Shown: positions 34,068 to 43,450, numbered from the stretch's first letter. The stretch is DNA of 59,688 nt from Chitinophagaceae bacterium (GCA_016786845.1 JAEUVB010000017.1:1-59688), one strand, 5' to 3'. The notes: generated from the sequence alone by a model not told the origin. Translations and numbers: made by a program.

Positions 34068-34102
34068 TGCACACTTATTACATCTTCCTGCACGCTTATT
34101 AC
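34068..34102 (+). promoter_or_regulatory. LytTR-like direct repeat (period 21 bp)
   Basis: TGCACACTTATTAC (34068-34081) and TGCACGCTTATTAC (34089-34102) are 14-bp repeats with one mismatch, set 21 bp apart, i.e. on the same face of the helix. This is the geometry of LytTR operators. They begin 4 nt after the LytTR gene and lie about 130 bp before the T9SS protein gene, whose promoter they probably control. No clear -7 box was found downstream. Confidence 0.6.
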
Positions 34103-34231
34103 TTTGACCTTTTATCCTGACCATTTCGGACGTCTCTTTGTATACCAACAAGGGACAACCTGAACACCCTCGACCCAAAGTAAGGCGCATAAAGAACGCG
34201 GAAAGTTCTCACAACTATAAATCTATTTATC

Positions 34232-36478
34232 ATGAAAACGACATGGATAAAATTGATCTTGGTGACATTTTGTTGCACCGGCATCTTCAACACATTACTT
34301 GCTCAAGAATGGTATACCGGCCCTAGTTCGCCAACCCATCTGGCTCCTGTACCCAATTTAGTACAAGGTGCCACAGGTGGGGACTATACCACGAAAGACA
34401 TTGGCGTGGACAAGGACGGCAATGTATATGTAGTAGGCGAATACACAGGCACTTTCGGAAATACAGCATCCGTTAATGGAAGTTATGACGGATTTATCGC
34501 TAAATTCAGTGCCACCGGAACCTTATTATATGTTTCCACAGTAGCTACTATTGCCGATGACAGACTTACCGGAATCGCTGTAGACATCAATGGAAATGCT
34601 TATTTCACAGGGTATTTCAACGACTTCACAGTGACCATCAAACGAGTATTTCCAACCGTAGCCGGAAATACAGTAACCATGGCACCTTCAGGTGGTGGAG
34701 GACTGGCCGGTATTACCCATGGGGTTTTCGGCCGTTTGAACCCAACCGGTACCGTAGCATGGGCCCAACAAGTGACTACCTATAACTCACCTACATGCGG
34801 CGCCTCCAATTACAGCGAAGGAATTGACGTAGCCATCGATGAGTCCTTTACCATTCCAATTGCCGTGTTTGGCGGTATAACCACAAGCAATACCATTTTT
34901 GCAAAAGGACTTCCAAACAATACCTGCAATGCTTCCAACAATATCACCGCAATCAATCCTCATCCTGATTATGTGATACCCATGGGCTATACCGTAGCCT
35001 ATAACAATTGCGGTAAGTTACTTTGGGCTAAAGTCATACAACCCATAACTTCGAATAGTGCACAATCTGAAGTACGCGGAGTGAGTGTGAGACGTTCAAA
35101 TGTTTACCCGAATCAAAATGGGGTCTTCATTACAGGCTCTTATTACGGCGGCAATATCTTTCCGGGCAATCCGAATATCACCATGAATACCAGCGGACAA
35201 AAAGGTTTTGTGGCCCGGCTAAATGTGAATACCGGGAATGTGGAATGGGTCGATGATATCGCCGGTGATTATGTAACCGGTAAAGCTATCTCCCTCGCCA
35301 CAGATGGCGGCGATATTCAACCTGTGGTCGCCGGTGATTTTTATTCAACTTCTACCCTCTCTTTCAATAATGGCGTTACCGCAAATGCAGTATCTTACAA
35401 CTATGAAGTTTTTGTGGCCAAATACAGTTATGGTGGTGCTTGCCAATGGGCACGTGCTGCCGGTGGCACTTATGATGATGAAGTCAATGGTATCACCTGC
35501 AGTAAAACCAGTATGGGTGAAATATATATCACCGGCTCCTATGTAAATAATTTCAATTTCGGTGGTGTGGGCTTAGCCAATACATATGGTTCATTTAATA
35601 CACTGAATCATCATTTGTATCTGGCCAAGCTCGATAGTTGGGGCAATACCTTCTGGGCCGACGATCTGCACGGCGATTGCAGCGCAGAATATTCCATCGG
35701 AGAAAATGTGTGTGTGAATGGTGCCGGAGTAGCTCGTCCGTATGTGACCGGTTTAATTGGCAATACCTACCTCAATTATCCAAAACCCGGCTATGAAATC
35801 AACCTCCTGCCTAATAGCGGAACACAATGTGGTTTTTATGCCGCACACTATAACGATGTATGTACCAATACGCCTTACATGAATTTCAATGTGAACAGAA
35901 TGCCGGGCAGCACGAGTGCGACCATTTCATTCACAGCAGGAATGATTGGACCCATGCAAATCTTCTACCGTCCTAAAATGCAGACCGTTTATCCTGATCC
36001 TAAATGCTACGACCCTACCCCATGGAATACAACCTTGTACAATGTTTCCTCTCCCGGCCCGAAAACAGTTACAATTAGTGGATTGATGCCTTCCAGCATT
36101 TACGAATGGGGCGTTATCGGTATGGGTGTATGCGGTACTGAAAACAATACCATGCCCATCAGTGGTATGCAAATTGAAACGACCATACTCGCCAAACAAA
36201 ACGAAAATGATTTATCTGCATTGAACGAAACAGAAACTTCTGTCGTTTGCTATCCAAACCCATTTCAAGAGGAGTTAAATATTTCTATTGAAGGTCAGGT
36301 AACAGAAAACAGTTCTTTCCATTTGTATAATTCGATTGGACAAGTCATGATCAAAACCGAATTCGTGAAAGGACAAAATCAGTATACGATGTCCACATCG
36401 CATTTGGCCAGTGGATCCTATTTCTATGTGGTCTATGTCAATGGCCAACGTAAACAAAGTGGAGTGCTTCATAAATAA
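34232..36478 (+). CDS. T9SS-exported SBBP/propeller-repeat protein
   Basis: 748 aa. Signal peptide ending LLAQ, then SBBP-type beta-propeller repeats, each with a DxxGNxYxxGxY core (IGVDKDGNVYVVGEYTG, IAVDINGNAYFTGYF, ITCSKTSMGEIYITGSY). A fibronectin-like segment follows near 585-640 (SATISFTAGMIGP...YEWGVIGMGVC), then a type A sorting domain (VVCYPNPFQEELNISIEG, HLYNSIGQV, SGSYFYVVYVNGQRKQSGVLHK). Surface-attached; ligand unknown. Lies after the sensor/LytTR pair with the direct repeat between, and ends with a terminator. Confidence 0.9.
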   Translation: MKTTWIKLILVTFCCTGIFNTLLAQEWYTGPSSPTHLAPVPNLVQGATGGDYTTKDIGVDKDGNVYVVGEYTGTFGNTASVNGSYDGFIAKFSATGTLLYVSTVATIADDRLTGIAVDINGNAYFTGYFNDFTVTIKRVFPTVAGNTVTMAPSGGGGLAGITHGVFGRLNPTGTVAWAQQVTTYNSPTCGASNYSEGIDVAIDESFTIPIAVFGGITTSNTIFAKGLPNNTCNASNNITAINPHPDYVIPMGYTVAYNNCGKLLWAKVIQPITSNSAQSEVRGVSVRRSNVYPNQNGVFITGSYYGGNIFPGNPNITMNTSGQKGFVARLNVNTGNVEWVDDIAGDYVTGKAISLATDGGDIQPVVAGDFYSTSTLSFNNGVTANAVSYNYEVFVAKYSYGGACQWARAAGGTYDDEVNGITCSKTSMGEIYITGSYVNNFNFGGVGLANTYGSFNTLNHHLYLAKLDSWGNTFWADDLHGDCSAEYSIGENVCVNGAGVARPYVTGLIGNTYLNYPKPGYEINLLPNSGTQCGFYAAHYNDVCTNTPYMNFNVNRMPGSTSATISFTAGMIGPMQIFYRPKMQTVYPDPKCYDPTPWNTTLYNVSSPGPKTVTISGLMPSSIYEWGVIGMGVCGTENNTMPISGMQIETTILAKQNENDLSALNETETSVVCYPNPFQEELNISIEGQVTENSSFHLYNSIGQVMIKTEFVKGQNQYTMSTSHLASGSYFYVVYVNGQRKQSGVLHK

Positions 36479-36500
36479 GCCTAGCTAACAAAGATCAAAG

Positions 36501-36525
36501 AGCCTTCCGCGTGGAGGGCTTTTTG
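36501..36525 (+). terminator. Rho-independent terminator after the SBBP protein gene
   Basis: AGCCTTCC (36501-36508) pairs with GGAGGGCT (36513-36520, one G-U pair) around a 4-nt loop and is followed by Ts. Confidence 0.85.
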
Positions 36526-36606
36526 ATGTTGGTATACTTCTGCGAATAACCTAAATGACAACTCATAACGGAAATCTAAACGAAATGCTAATGTACTATT
36601 CGATAC

Positions 36607-36636
36607 TTGTGTTGTTCAGAGTATTCCTTAGATTTG
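36607..36636 (+). promoter_or_regulatory. Promoter of the gene at 36656
   Basis: TTG (36607-36609), 19-bp spacer, TAGATTTG (36629-36636); the ATG follows 19 nt after the -7 box. Confidence 0.65.
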
Positions 36637-36655
36637 GTAAACTAAAACCGTTTTT

Positions 36656-37327
36656 ATGATGAAATCTATTACACTCTTAGCGGCGATTTTGATCTTCAGT
36701 TTTCAAACGCCATTTGCTCAAACCCAATTTTCCCAACGCCTGAATTATGATCTGGGCATTGGATGTATTCCCAAATTGCTCACAAAGCCGGGTGTCCGTT
36801 GGACGGCTGAAGGATCTGCAGCCTACAGATTACAGTCTAAGGAAGACAAACTGAACACCTTTGTGGGTGTCAGTGTTGGGTATTTACCCATGGCCGTCCA
36901 ACGATACAGTTTGCTTTATTCGAGTGACGTGGTCAGAGGTTCAGATATTTATCATACCATGCCGATAGGTTTATTTTTTAGAAGTATAGGTGGCCGGCGT
37001 CAAATAAAATTCATCAATACGTTTATGATGGGATATCCAATTATATTGAGCAATGATGCATTTACGGAACAAGATAGCGATGGCATGTATAATTATGTAG
37101 AACGCTATTCAGTGAAGTCGAAAGGCATGGCCAGTATGAGTACAGGGTTACAATTTCCTTATACCGCCAAACTCATACAAGATATATCTCTACGAATTGG
37201 CGCGGTGAATAGTCAGACAACAGTGAACACCTATTTACAGGAAAAACTGGTTGAACAAAGTCAGTACAACTTCAGAAATTTACAAGGTGTCTTATTTTTG
37301 GAATTGCACACCGCAATCCACTTTTAA
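36656..37327 (+). CDS. Probable outer-membrane beta-barrel protein, unknown function
   Basis: 223 aa. Signal peptide ending PFAQTQ, then alternating strands rich in aromatic residues typical of small barrels (RWTAEGSAAYRLQ, FVGVSVGYLPMAVQRYSLLYSSD, KFINTFMMGYPIIL, GMASMSTGLQFPY, LFLELHTAIHF ending in Phe). ATG 36656 or 36659 (adjacent). I do not recognise a family, but the ending and strand pattern fit an outer-membrane barrel. Single gene with its own promoter, followed by a decayed gene. Confidence 0.72.
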   Translation: MMKSITLLAAILIFSFQTPFAQTQFSQRLNYDLGIGCIPKLLTKPGVRWTAEGSAAYRLQSKEDKLNTFVGVSVGYLPMAVQRYSLLYSSDVVRGSDIYHTMPIGLFFRSIGGRRQIKFINTFMMGYPIILSNDAFTEQDSDGMYNYVERYSVKSKGMASMSTGLQFPYTAKLIQDISLRIGAVNSQTTVNTYLQEKLVEQSQYNFRNLQGVLFLELHTAIHF

Positions 37328-37394
37328 TCGCATGGCCATAAGAGTTGTATGATAATTCGGGGAATAATTTAACTTCGACCCATAAGTGATATTC

Positions 37395-37906
37395 ATGAAA
37401 TTCATACAGCGAAAGGCAGGTGCTATTTTACTGATTCTTGCGGCGATTACCAGCCTTTGGTTTTTAAAGATTCTGGAAAAAGTGCATATACCTTTTATGG
37501 TGATGCATTGGGCTATTACATGTGTTTGCCGTCCACATGGATATAACACAATCATAAAGCCCTGGAATGGCTGCCTGAAAACAAAGGTATTGAACAACCG
37601 GTTCTGGAATATGTTCACACTCTAACCAATGAAAATCCCAGAAGCCCTAAGGGATATATCATTAATCAATATACCTACGGCGTAGCTTTGATGAAGTTTC
37701 TGTTGCTGGTTTGTATTCGATATTTATATCATATATTGGATCATATTCATATTATCAATTTACACAACAATGTTTGGGATGAAATATCCTTCTTTGCCAA
37801 AATACCGGATAACCTGCAAAAAGATGACACCGTTTCATTGTCCATTTGGAATTTTACACAGAATCCATTGCGCATTCGATCCATGCGAATGGCCTTATAT
37901 CGATAA
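37395..37906 (+). pseudogene. Decayed membrane-protein gene (glycosyltransferase-like, internal deletion)
   Basis: The start is intact (MKFIQRKAGAILLILAAIT, a membrane helix). A frameshift near 37455 moves the frame, which then reads YTFYGDALGYYMCLPSTWI, TAA at about 37545, then HNHKALEWLPENKG, TNENPRSPKGY and NQYTYGVALMK. Those pieces match the first luminal loop of Bacteroidota multi-pass proteins of the dolichyl-phosphate-mannosyltransferase-like type. The sequence then jumps to an AT-rich run and a C-terminal fragment (WDEISFFAKIPDNLQKDDTV...). About 170 residues remain where several hundred are expected. A non-functional relic. Confidence 0.7.
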
Positions 37907-37919
37907 GGAATACGGATGA

Positions 37920-37950
37920 TTGTTAATCCATTTTAGATGAACTACCTTTG
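37920..37950 (+). promoter_or_regulatory. Promoter of the NlpE/META lipoprotein gene
   Basis: TTG (37920-37922), 20-bp spacer, TACCTTTG (37943-37950). It places transcription start near 37954 and so excludes a frame opening at 37950. Confidence 0.7.
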
Positions 37951-37988
37951 TGTTCAAGCCCTACAAAGTCGGTGTAAACAAATCTATT

Positions 37989-38774
37989 ATGATCAAATTC
38001 AAATCCTCATTTCTAATTTCTATTCTAATATTCTTGCTTAGTGCTTGTCATACATCATCCAAAACCAGCTCCCAGCCCAAAGCCTTGGAAGAAGATCACA
38101 GTAGTCGTTTGGCTGTGGATTGGGCAGGTACCTATCAGGGCATACTTCCTTGCCAGGATTGCGAAGGAATACAAACCACTTTAAAGCTGGATCGGGACAT
38201 GAGTTATTTCTACAGAAGAGTTTATCTGGGTAAAAATGAAAAGCCGGCAGAAATAAGCGGAACATTTAGCTGGGATCCTACCGGTAATATCATTAGTCTG
38301 AATGACTCAAAAGCATTGGCTCCCACTCAGTTTAAAGTTGGAGAAAATATGATCATGAAATTGGATGTTAAGGGTCAACCTATGACCGGTGTACAAGCAG
38401 AAAAAAATACGCTGCGTAAAGAAATTTCCGCTATTCGTGAGAAGCAATGGAAACTGATAGAACTAGATGGTAAAGTAATCAAAACCGCCATTAAAGAACC
38501 TTATCCTCATCTCTTTCTGAAAGCTCAGGGTAGCCAAGTGAATGGTCATGGCGGATGCAATAGTTTTTTTGGTCAATATGAATTACCGGGTAATAATAAA
38601 CTTCGTTTTGTTAACCTGGCTGCGACCGAAATGGCTTGTGCTCAAATGGGAACAGAAACTCAATTCTTGTCTGCACTTCGAAATACAGACAGCTATATCA
38701 TATTGCACGACACGCTCATGCTCAATAAAGCCCGAATGGCCACTTTGGCTAAATTAGTAGCTGTATATCAATAG
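37989..38774 (+). CDS. Lipoprotein with NlpE-like and META domains
   Basis: 261 aa from ATG 37989. Lipobox LLSAC. An NlpE N-terminal-like barrel follows (AGTYQGILPCQDCEGIQTTLKLDRDMSYFYRR) with the CxxC seen in NlpE, then a META/HslJ domain (REKQWKLIELDGK, GSQVNGHGGCNSFFGQYELPG, LAATEMACAQMGTETQFLSALRNTDSY). NlpE senses envelope and copper stress in enterobacteria; here both domains sit in one lipoprotein, a fusion seen in Bacteroidota. Role in envelope stress is inference. Own promoter. Confidence 0.88.
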   Translation: MIKFKSSFLISILIFLLSACHTSSKTSSQPKALEEDHSSRLAVDWAGTYQGILPCQDCEGIQTTLKLDRDMSYFYRRVYLGKNEKPAEISGTFSWDPTGNIISLNDSKALAPTQFKVGENMIMKLDVKGQPMTGVQAEKNTLRKEISAIREKQWKLIELDGKVIKTAIKEPYPHLFLKAQGSQVNGHGGCNSFFGQYELPGNNKLRFVNLAATEMACAQMGTETQFLSALRNTDSYIILHDTLMLNKARMATLAKLVAVYQ

Positions 38775-38800
38775 GCCAATCCCTTTCGAATTTTTGACAT

Positions 38801-39160
38801 ATGGTAGCTATTTCCACCTTTAAAAAAATTGCACTGTCCTTTCCTGAGGTCACTGAAACGCCTCATTTTGAAAAAAGTTCATTCCGGGTAAATAAAAAAA
38901 TCTTTGCTACACTTGATCTTCCAAATAAAAGAGCATGCCTCAAGTTTAAAGAAATAGATCAATCTGTATTTTGTTCTTATCATAAAGAAATCATTTACCC
39001 GGTACCCAATCGATGGGGTAAACTAGGATGGACATTTGTTGAATTGGCTAAAGTTCCGAAAAGTTTATTCATGGATGCGCTCGCCACATCCTATTGCTCG
39101 GTGGCCACTACAAAATTGGCGGAACAAGTAAGACCTCGGGAGACAAACAGAAGCACATGA
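38801..39160 (+). CDS. MmcQ/YjbR family protein
   Basis: 119 aa, cytoplasmic. The family layout is clear: FKKIALSFPEVTETPHFEKSSFRV, KKIFATLDLPNKRACLKF, then YPVPNRWGKLGWTFVELAKVPKSLFMDAL. Members have a CyaY-like fold and are proposed DNA-binding proteins; function is unproven. Follows the NlpE/META gene by 26 bp. Confidence 0.9.
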   Translation: MVAISTFKKIALSFPEVTETPHFEKSSFRVNKKIFATLDLPNKRACLKFKEIDQSVFCSYHKEIIYPVPNRWGKLGWTFVELAKVPKSLFMDALATSYCSVATTKLAEQVRPRETNRST

Positions 39161-39252
39161 AATCTGTAGGTTGATACCCAGGAAAGTCTATGACTTTTTT
39201 TTAGCATTTTCTTTGCATTCGGTATATTACTTTTACCCTTCAATCCTGCATC

Positions 39253-40386
39253 ATGAATATACCCTTCCTGAAGAAAAAAGTAGAAGACCCCGCTAAACCC
39301 AAAAAGAAAAAATCCATCCTCAGAGAATGGCTCGACGCAGGGATTTTTGCCATTGTGGCCGCCACCATTATCAGAACTTTCTTTATTGAAGCCTATACTA
39401 TCCCTACCCCTTCTATGGAAAAATCGTTACTCGTCAACGATTTTTTGTTTGTCAGTAAAATGCATTATGGCCCAAGACTTCCAATGACTCCATTGTCTTT
39501 TCCTTTTGTACATCATACTATGCCGATCATTGGAGGTAAATCTTATAGTGAATCGATCAAAATTCCATACAAAAGAATTTGGGGCTTTAGTGAAATTGAA
39601 CGATACGATGATGTAGTCTTCAATTGGCCACAGGATCATGAAAACAACCGGCCGGTGGATAAAAAGGAAAACTATATCAAGCGTTGTGTAGCCATCCCCG
39701 GCGACACCCTGGAAATCCGCGACCGGGTGTTATATATCAATGGACAACCGGGCTACAAACCCCGTTACCAGCAATTTGTATACCGTGTGTTTATGGTTCC
39801 TACCGGATATGACATCAATCCAGAAATGGCTGAGGAAATGGGGATTTATAATATTACCAATGAACGCAACGAACCCATTCCAAATTATTATAGCTTGACC
39901 GATGAGGACCTTAAAAAGTTACAGGCCATTCCGAATGTGGTAGTCCAATTAAATGATACCCTCGGAGGACAAATGCGTAAAGGAATGGTTCAATCGGATT
40001 GCTTCCCACAGGATACAGCGTATCACAAATGGAATCAGGACAATTTTGGTCCAATCTGGATTCCGAAGAAAGGAACAACCGTTAACCTGACCGCAGAAAA
40101 TATTGCACTGTATCGCACCGTGATTACAGAATATGAAGGCCACTCATTGAACGACACCCGCTTTCCGGTGCTCATAGACGGTAAGCCTGCTCCAACTTAT
40201 ACATTTGCCATGGATTATTATTGGATGATGGGCGACAACCGCCATAATTCTTTGGATTCCAGATTCTGGGGATTTGTGCCGGAAGATCACATCGTCGGAA
40301 AGGCTTGGTTCATTTGGTTGAGTTATGATAAGAACGGTATCCGTTGGAAAAGACTCCTGCACAGGGTCAAATCATTGGAAAAGTAG
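39253..40386 (+). CDS. lepB: Signal peptidase I
   Basis: 377 aa, inner membrane; removes signal peptides from exported proteins. One helix (about 28-46), catalytic Ser54 in TIPTPSMEKSLL, catalytic Lys143 in KRCVAIPGDTLEI, and the conserved C-terminal box MMGDNRHNSLDSRFWGFVPEDHIVGKAWFIW. An insertion of about 100 residues lies between the Lys box and the C-terminal box, as in many Bacteroidota enzymes. The N-terminal 20 residues are highly basic. Only one LepB is in the window. Confidence 0.96.
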   Translation: MNIPFLKKKVEDPAKPKKKKSILREWLDAGIFAIVAATIIRTFFIEAYTIPTPSMEKSLLVNDFLFVSKMHYGPRLPMTPLSFPFVHHTMPIIGGKSYSESIKIPYKRIWGFSEIERYDDVVFNWPQDHENNRPVDKKENYIKRCVAIPGDTLEIRDRVLYINGQPGYKPRYQQFVYRVFMVPTGYDINPEMAEEMGIYNITNERNEPIPNYYSLTDEDLKKLQAIPNVVVQLNDTLGGQMRKGMVQSDCFPQDTAYHKWNQDNFGPIWIPKKGTTVNLTAENIALYRTVITEYEGHSLNDTRFPVLIDGKPAPTYTFAMDYYWMMGDNRHNSLDSRFWGFVPEDHIVGKAWFIWLSYDKNGIRWKRLLHRVKSLEK

Positions 40387-40566
40387 CCCTTCACCCGTCT
40401 ATTTTCTTGTTCCAGCCTGATATAGCCCCTCTTACATATAGCACGATTCTATCTTTGTAGTTCCTGAAGCACTTGGCACAATAATTGATTTTGGTACAAG
40501 TGTTCTTTTCAAAGAACATGGCTGTGGTATGCAATCAGGTCATATAGGATATAAAAACGGGATAAA
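40387..40566. other. Intergenic region with weak -7 box and hairpin
   Basis: Holds a TATCTTTG box (40450-40457) without clear -33, and a palindromic hairpin TGTTCTTT-TC-AAAGAACA (40501-40518) that would lie in the leader of the next gene. Confidence 0.5.
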
Positions 40567-41583
40567 ATGAAAAAACTAACACTACTTATTTCTCTTATTT
40601 TAATCGGAATAATTGGCCGGTCTCAAACTCCGGATCAATATTATCAGCAATCCATGAGCTATAAGGCAAAAGATAATATGACCGAAGCTTGGCGTTTGCT
40701 ATCGAAAGCTTTGGAAATTGAACCGGATAACGAAACCTATCGTATGGAAATGGCCGATATACAATACCAACGTCGGGTATATTTTGAAGCGATACCACTC
40801 TGTGAAGAAATGCTGGCCAAAGACCCGGAAAATTTGACCTTGCTATCCCGTTTGGCTGAAATGTACAGTATGAGTCCTAAAAAGTTGAAAGGTGTGGAAT
40901 ATGCAGAAATGGCGGTCAAACTAAAACCTACTGACGGAGAAATCAATAAAATGCTGGCCCGTACATTTTATGAAGTTCAACATTATCCCAAAGCCGTAAA
41001 ATTATATGCGATAGCAGAAAAGGCTTTGCCGGAGGATATTGATATCCCGTTTAAAATGGCCAATTGTTATTCACGAATGGGCAGTTATCAGGATGCCATC
41101 AAGTACTACGATCGGGCCATGCGATTAGATCCGGATAATGCTACCAAAATTTATGAGGCTGCTAATAGTTGTTACGATGGAAACCTTTATCAACGAGCAT
41201 GTGAACTTTATCAGATGGCGGAAGATAAAGGGTATTTTCAAACCAAATCATTTTACGACAATTGGGCTACAACCTGCATGGAAATGAAGAATTTTGAAAA
41301 GGCTCTGGAATATTATAATAAAGCGAAAGCCTTTGCCCCTTATGATAAAGACATTAATTTATCTATTGCCGAAGCCTACATGAAAAAAGGTGATTTCGGA
41401 AAAAGCCGGGATGTTTTGGATGAAATGCTGGAAATTAATCCGAATGATGCACAGGTTATTTATACCAAAGGGATGACTTATTACAAATCCGGAAATACCG
41501 GGAGAGCCGAACATTTTTTCAATCAGGCTTTTGAATTAGACCCATCATTGAGAACTTTACGTTATCAAAAGATGTCCTTCTAA
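40567..41583 (+). CDS. Secreted TPR repeat protein
   Basis: 338 aa, signal peptide (LTLLISLILIGIIGRSQ). The whole mature protein is TPR repeats, about nine (for example AWRLLSKALEIEPDNETYRMEMADI, VKLYAIAEKALPEDIDIPFKMANCY, ALEYYNKAKAFAPYDKDINLSIAEAY). A periplasmic scaffold; partner unknown. Convergent with the PhoR-like kinase gene, 5 bp apart. Confidence 0.88.
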   Translation: MKKLTLLISLILIGIIGRSQTPDQYYQQSMSYKAKDNMTEAWRLLSKALEIEPDNETYRMEMADIQYQRRVYFEAIPLCEEMLAKDPENLTLLSRLAEMYSMSPKKLKGVEYAEMAVKLKPTDGEINKMLARTFYEVQHYPKAVKLYAIAEKALPEDIDIPFKMANCYSRMGSYQDAIKYYDRAMRLDPDNATKIYEAANSCYDGNLYQRACELYQMAEDKGYFQTKSFYDNWATTCMEMKNFEKALEYYNKAKAFAPYDKDINLSIAEAYMKKGDFGKSRDVLDEMLEINPNDAQVIYTKGMTYYKSGNTGRAEHFFNQAFELDPSLRTLRYQKMSF

Positions 41584-41588
41584 TTCAA

Positions 41589-42638
41589 TCAAGTAATGCT
41601 TTTATCGAGGGTAAACCCGAAACTGGATCCTACATTAAGTGTACTCCGGCAAACCACCTGATGTCCGTGTGCTTCGATGATATGTTTTACGATAGCTAGT
41701 CCCAAACCTGTTCCACCTACATTCCTGCTTCTTGCTGTATCGGTACGATAAAACCGTTCGAACACCCTTGGTACATGCTCCTCTTGCATCCCAATCCCAT
41801 TATCAGTGATTTCAGTATAAATATTTTTTTCATCCACTATATAAATCCCTGCAGTCGTATCTCCACCCTCTTTTCCATATTTTAATGAATTTTCTATAAG
41901 GTTAACCAACACCTGCTTTATTTTTTGCTTATCCGCGAATACCGTTAAAGCGTTCTCACAACCTCTTTTAATACTCAGTTTAATTTTTTTGGTTTGAGCC
42001 CTTTGACTTAATTCATCAAAAACCTCCCGAATTAAATCCTGCATCACAAATTCACTCTTGGCAATGGGTATTCGATTCGATTCAAGTTTTGAGATGATAT
42101 CCAGATCATCTACCAGCTCTACCAGCCGGTCTATACTGCGGGAGGCGTTACTTAAAAATGTTAAGTTCACTTTAGAATCCTCAATTGCTCCATCCAACAG
42201 CGTGTCAATATAACCTTGCGCCGAAAATATAGGTGTTTTAAGTTCATGAGCCAGGTTCATCAGAAATTCCTTTCTGAATTGTTCATTATTTCGCAGTTGC
42301 TCAATTTCGCCTTTTCTTTCTTCAGCCCATTTCTCTACATCCTCATTGACTTCCTCCAAGGTTTTTTTGGGCAGAATTTCATTGGTATAGAATTCCTCAC
42401 GGGGCGTAGCTTTTGTTTGAGAAATGAATTTGTAAATGAGCTTAATTTTAGGATATATAAAACGTTCTAAACTATTATATAACAATAATCCTGACAATAA
42501 GCCGATGAACACGATGGTGATTAACGCATAAATCAGATTAAATGTAAACACATAAACCAATACCCCTGCAGGTATGGATATGCCCAAACTGTTTACAATA
42601 GATAGCTTTAATGGGGAAATGTTTTTCGATCGAATCAC
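41589..42638 (-). CDS. Sensor histidine kinase (PhoR-like)
   Basis: 349 aa. Two membrane helices close to the N-terminus (SIVNSLGISIPAGVLVYVFTF, LIYALITIVFIGLLSGLLLY) with almost no periplasmic loop, then a dimerisation/H-box (MNLAHELKTPIFSAQGYIDTLL), N-box (LVNLIENSLKYGKE), ITDNGIGMQEEH and GGTGLGLAIVKHIIEAHG. The FSAQGYIDTLLDG context and coupling to an OmpR-type regulator fit PhoR of Bacteroidota. Start is GTG at 42638. The response-regulator gene ends 39 bp upstream on the same strand. Confidence 0.93.
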   Translation of the reverse strand: MIRSKNISPLKLSIVNSLGISIPAGVLVYVFTFNLIYALITIVFIGLLSGLLLYNSLERFIYPKIKLIYKFISQTKATPREEFYTNEILPKKTLEEVNEDVEKWAEERKGEIEQLRNNEQFRKEFLMNLAHELKTPIFSAQGYIDTLLDGAIEDSKVNLTFLSNASRSIDRLVELVDDLDIISKLESNRIPIAKSEFVMQDLIREVFDELSQRAQTKKIKLSIKRGCENALTVFADKQKIKQVLVNLIENSLKYGKEGGDTTAGIYIVDEKNIYTEITDNGIGMQEEHVPRVFERFYRTDTARSRNVGGTGLGLAIVKHIIEAHGHQVVCRSTLNVGSSFGFTLDKSIT

Positions 42639-42677
42639 AGGGTAAAGTTAGCCCATAGAATTGAATTGAAGACAGGA

Positions 42678-43355
42678 CTATATTTCAAATTTGTAGCCGA
42701 CGCCTTTCACGGTCTGAATGTAATCTGCATCCAATTTTTGCCTGATTTTTCGAATATGTACATCAATGGTTCGGTCTCCGACAATGACATCACTTCCCCA
42801 TATTTTTTCTAAAATTTCATTTCGCAGAAACACCCTGCCCGGCTTAGAGGCCAACAGCGCAAAAAGCTCGAACTCCTTACGGGGTAAAAGGATCTCCTTG
42901 GCATTATGAGTAACCATGAATTTCTCCCGATTGATCTCCAGATTAGGGAAAATGATGGTCTTTGCATCATCTTTTGAAAGTCGGCGAAATGCAGAATGAA
43001 TTCGGGAAACCAGTAATTTAGGTTTGATTGGCTTGGATATATAATCGTCGGCGCCTAATTCAAGACCTCGGATTTCTGATTTTTCATCGGATAAGGCTGT
43101 AAGAAAAATAATCAGGATATCATCATACTCAGGATTTGCTCTAATTTCTATACAGGTCTGAATGCCATCTTTATGAGGCATCATGATGTCCAACAACATG
43201 AGATCAGGCTTGAACGTTTTTAATTTGCTGATCGCATCCACACCATTTTCGGCAGTATCCACTTCATAACCATGCAACTCCAAATTGTATTTTACAATTT
43301 GAATGATATCTTTTTCATCATCAACAACCAATACCTTACCTAACTTCTTATCCAT
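42678..43355 (-). CDS. OmpR/PhoB-type response regulator
   Basis: 225 aa. Receiver (GKVLVVDDEKDIIQIVKYNLE; phospho-Asp in DLMLLDIMMPHKDG; LGADDYISKPIKPKLLVSRI) and winged-helix DNA-binding domain (EILLPRKEFELFALLASKPGRVF, GDRTIDVHIRKIRQKL, GVGYKFEI). First gene of a regulator-kinase operon, with a -7 box (TAACTTTG, minus strand 43369-43376) 13 nt before the start. Likely phosphate or envelope response; not fixed by sequence. Confidence 0.95.
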   Translation of the reverse strand: MDKKLGKVLVVDDEKDIIQIVKYNLELHGYEVDTAENGVDAISKLKTFKPDLMLLDIMMPHKDGIQTCIEIRANPEYDDILIIFLTALSDEKSEIRGLELGADDYISKPIKPKLLVSRIHSAFRRLSKDDAKTIIFPNLEINREKFMVTHNAKEILLPRKEFELFALLASKPGRVFLRNEILEKIWGSDVIVGDRTIDVHIRKIRQKLDADYIQTVKGVGYKFEI

Positions 43356-43368
43356 TTCGGAATTTTTA

Positions 43369-43376
43369 CAAAGTTA
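43369..43376 (-). promoter_or_regulatory. -7 promoter box of the regulator-kinase operon
   Basis: TAACTTTG on the minus strand, 13 nt before the ATG at 43355; no clear -33 TTG. Confidence 0.4.
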
Positions 43377-43450
43377 GACAAACAACCGAGGGATTTCGAG
43401 ATTTCTGCGATTACGAAATTGTTAAGTCACTTCCAGCATTAATCGATAGA

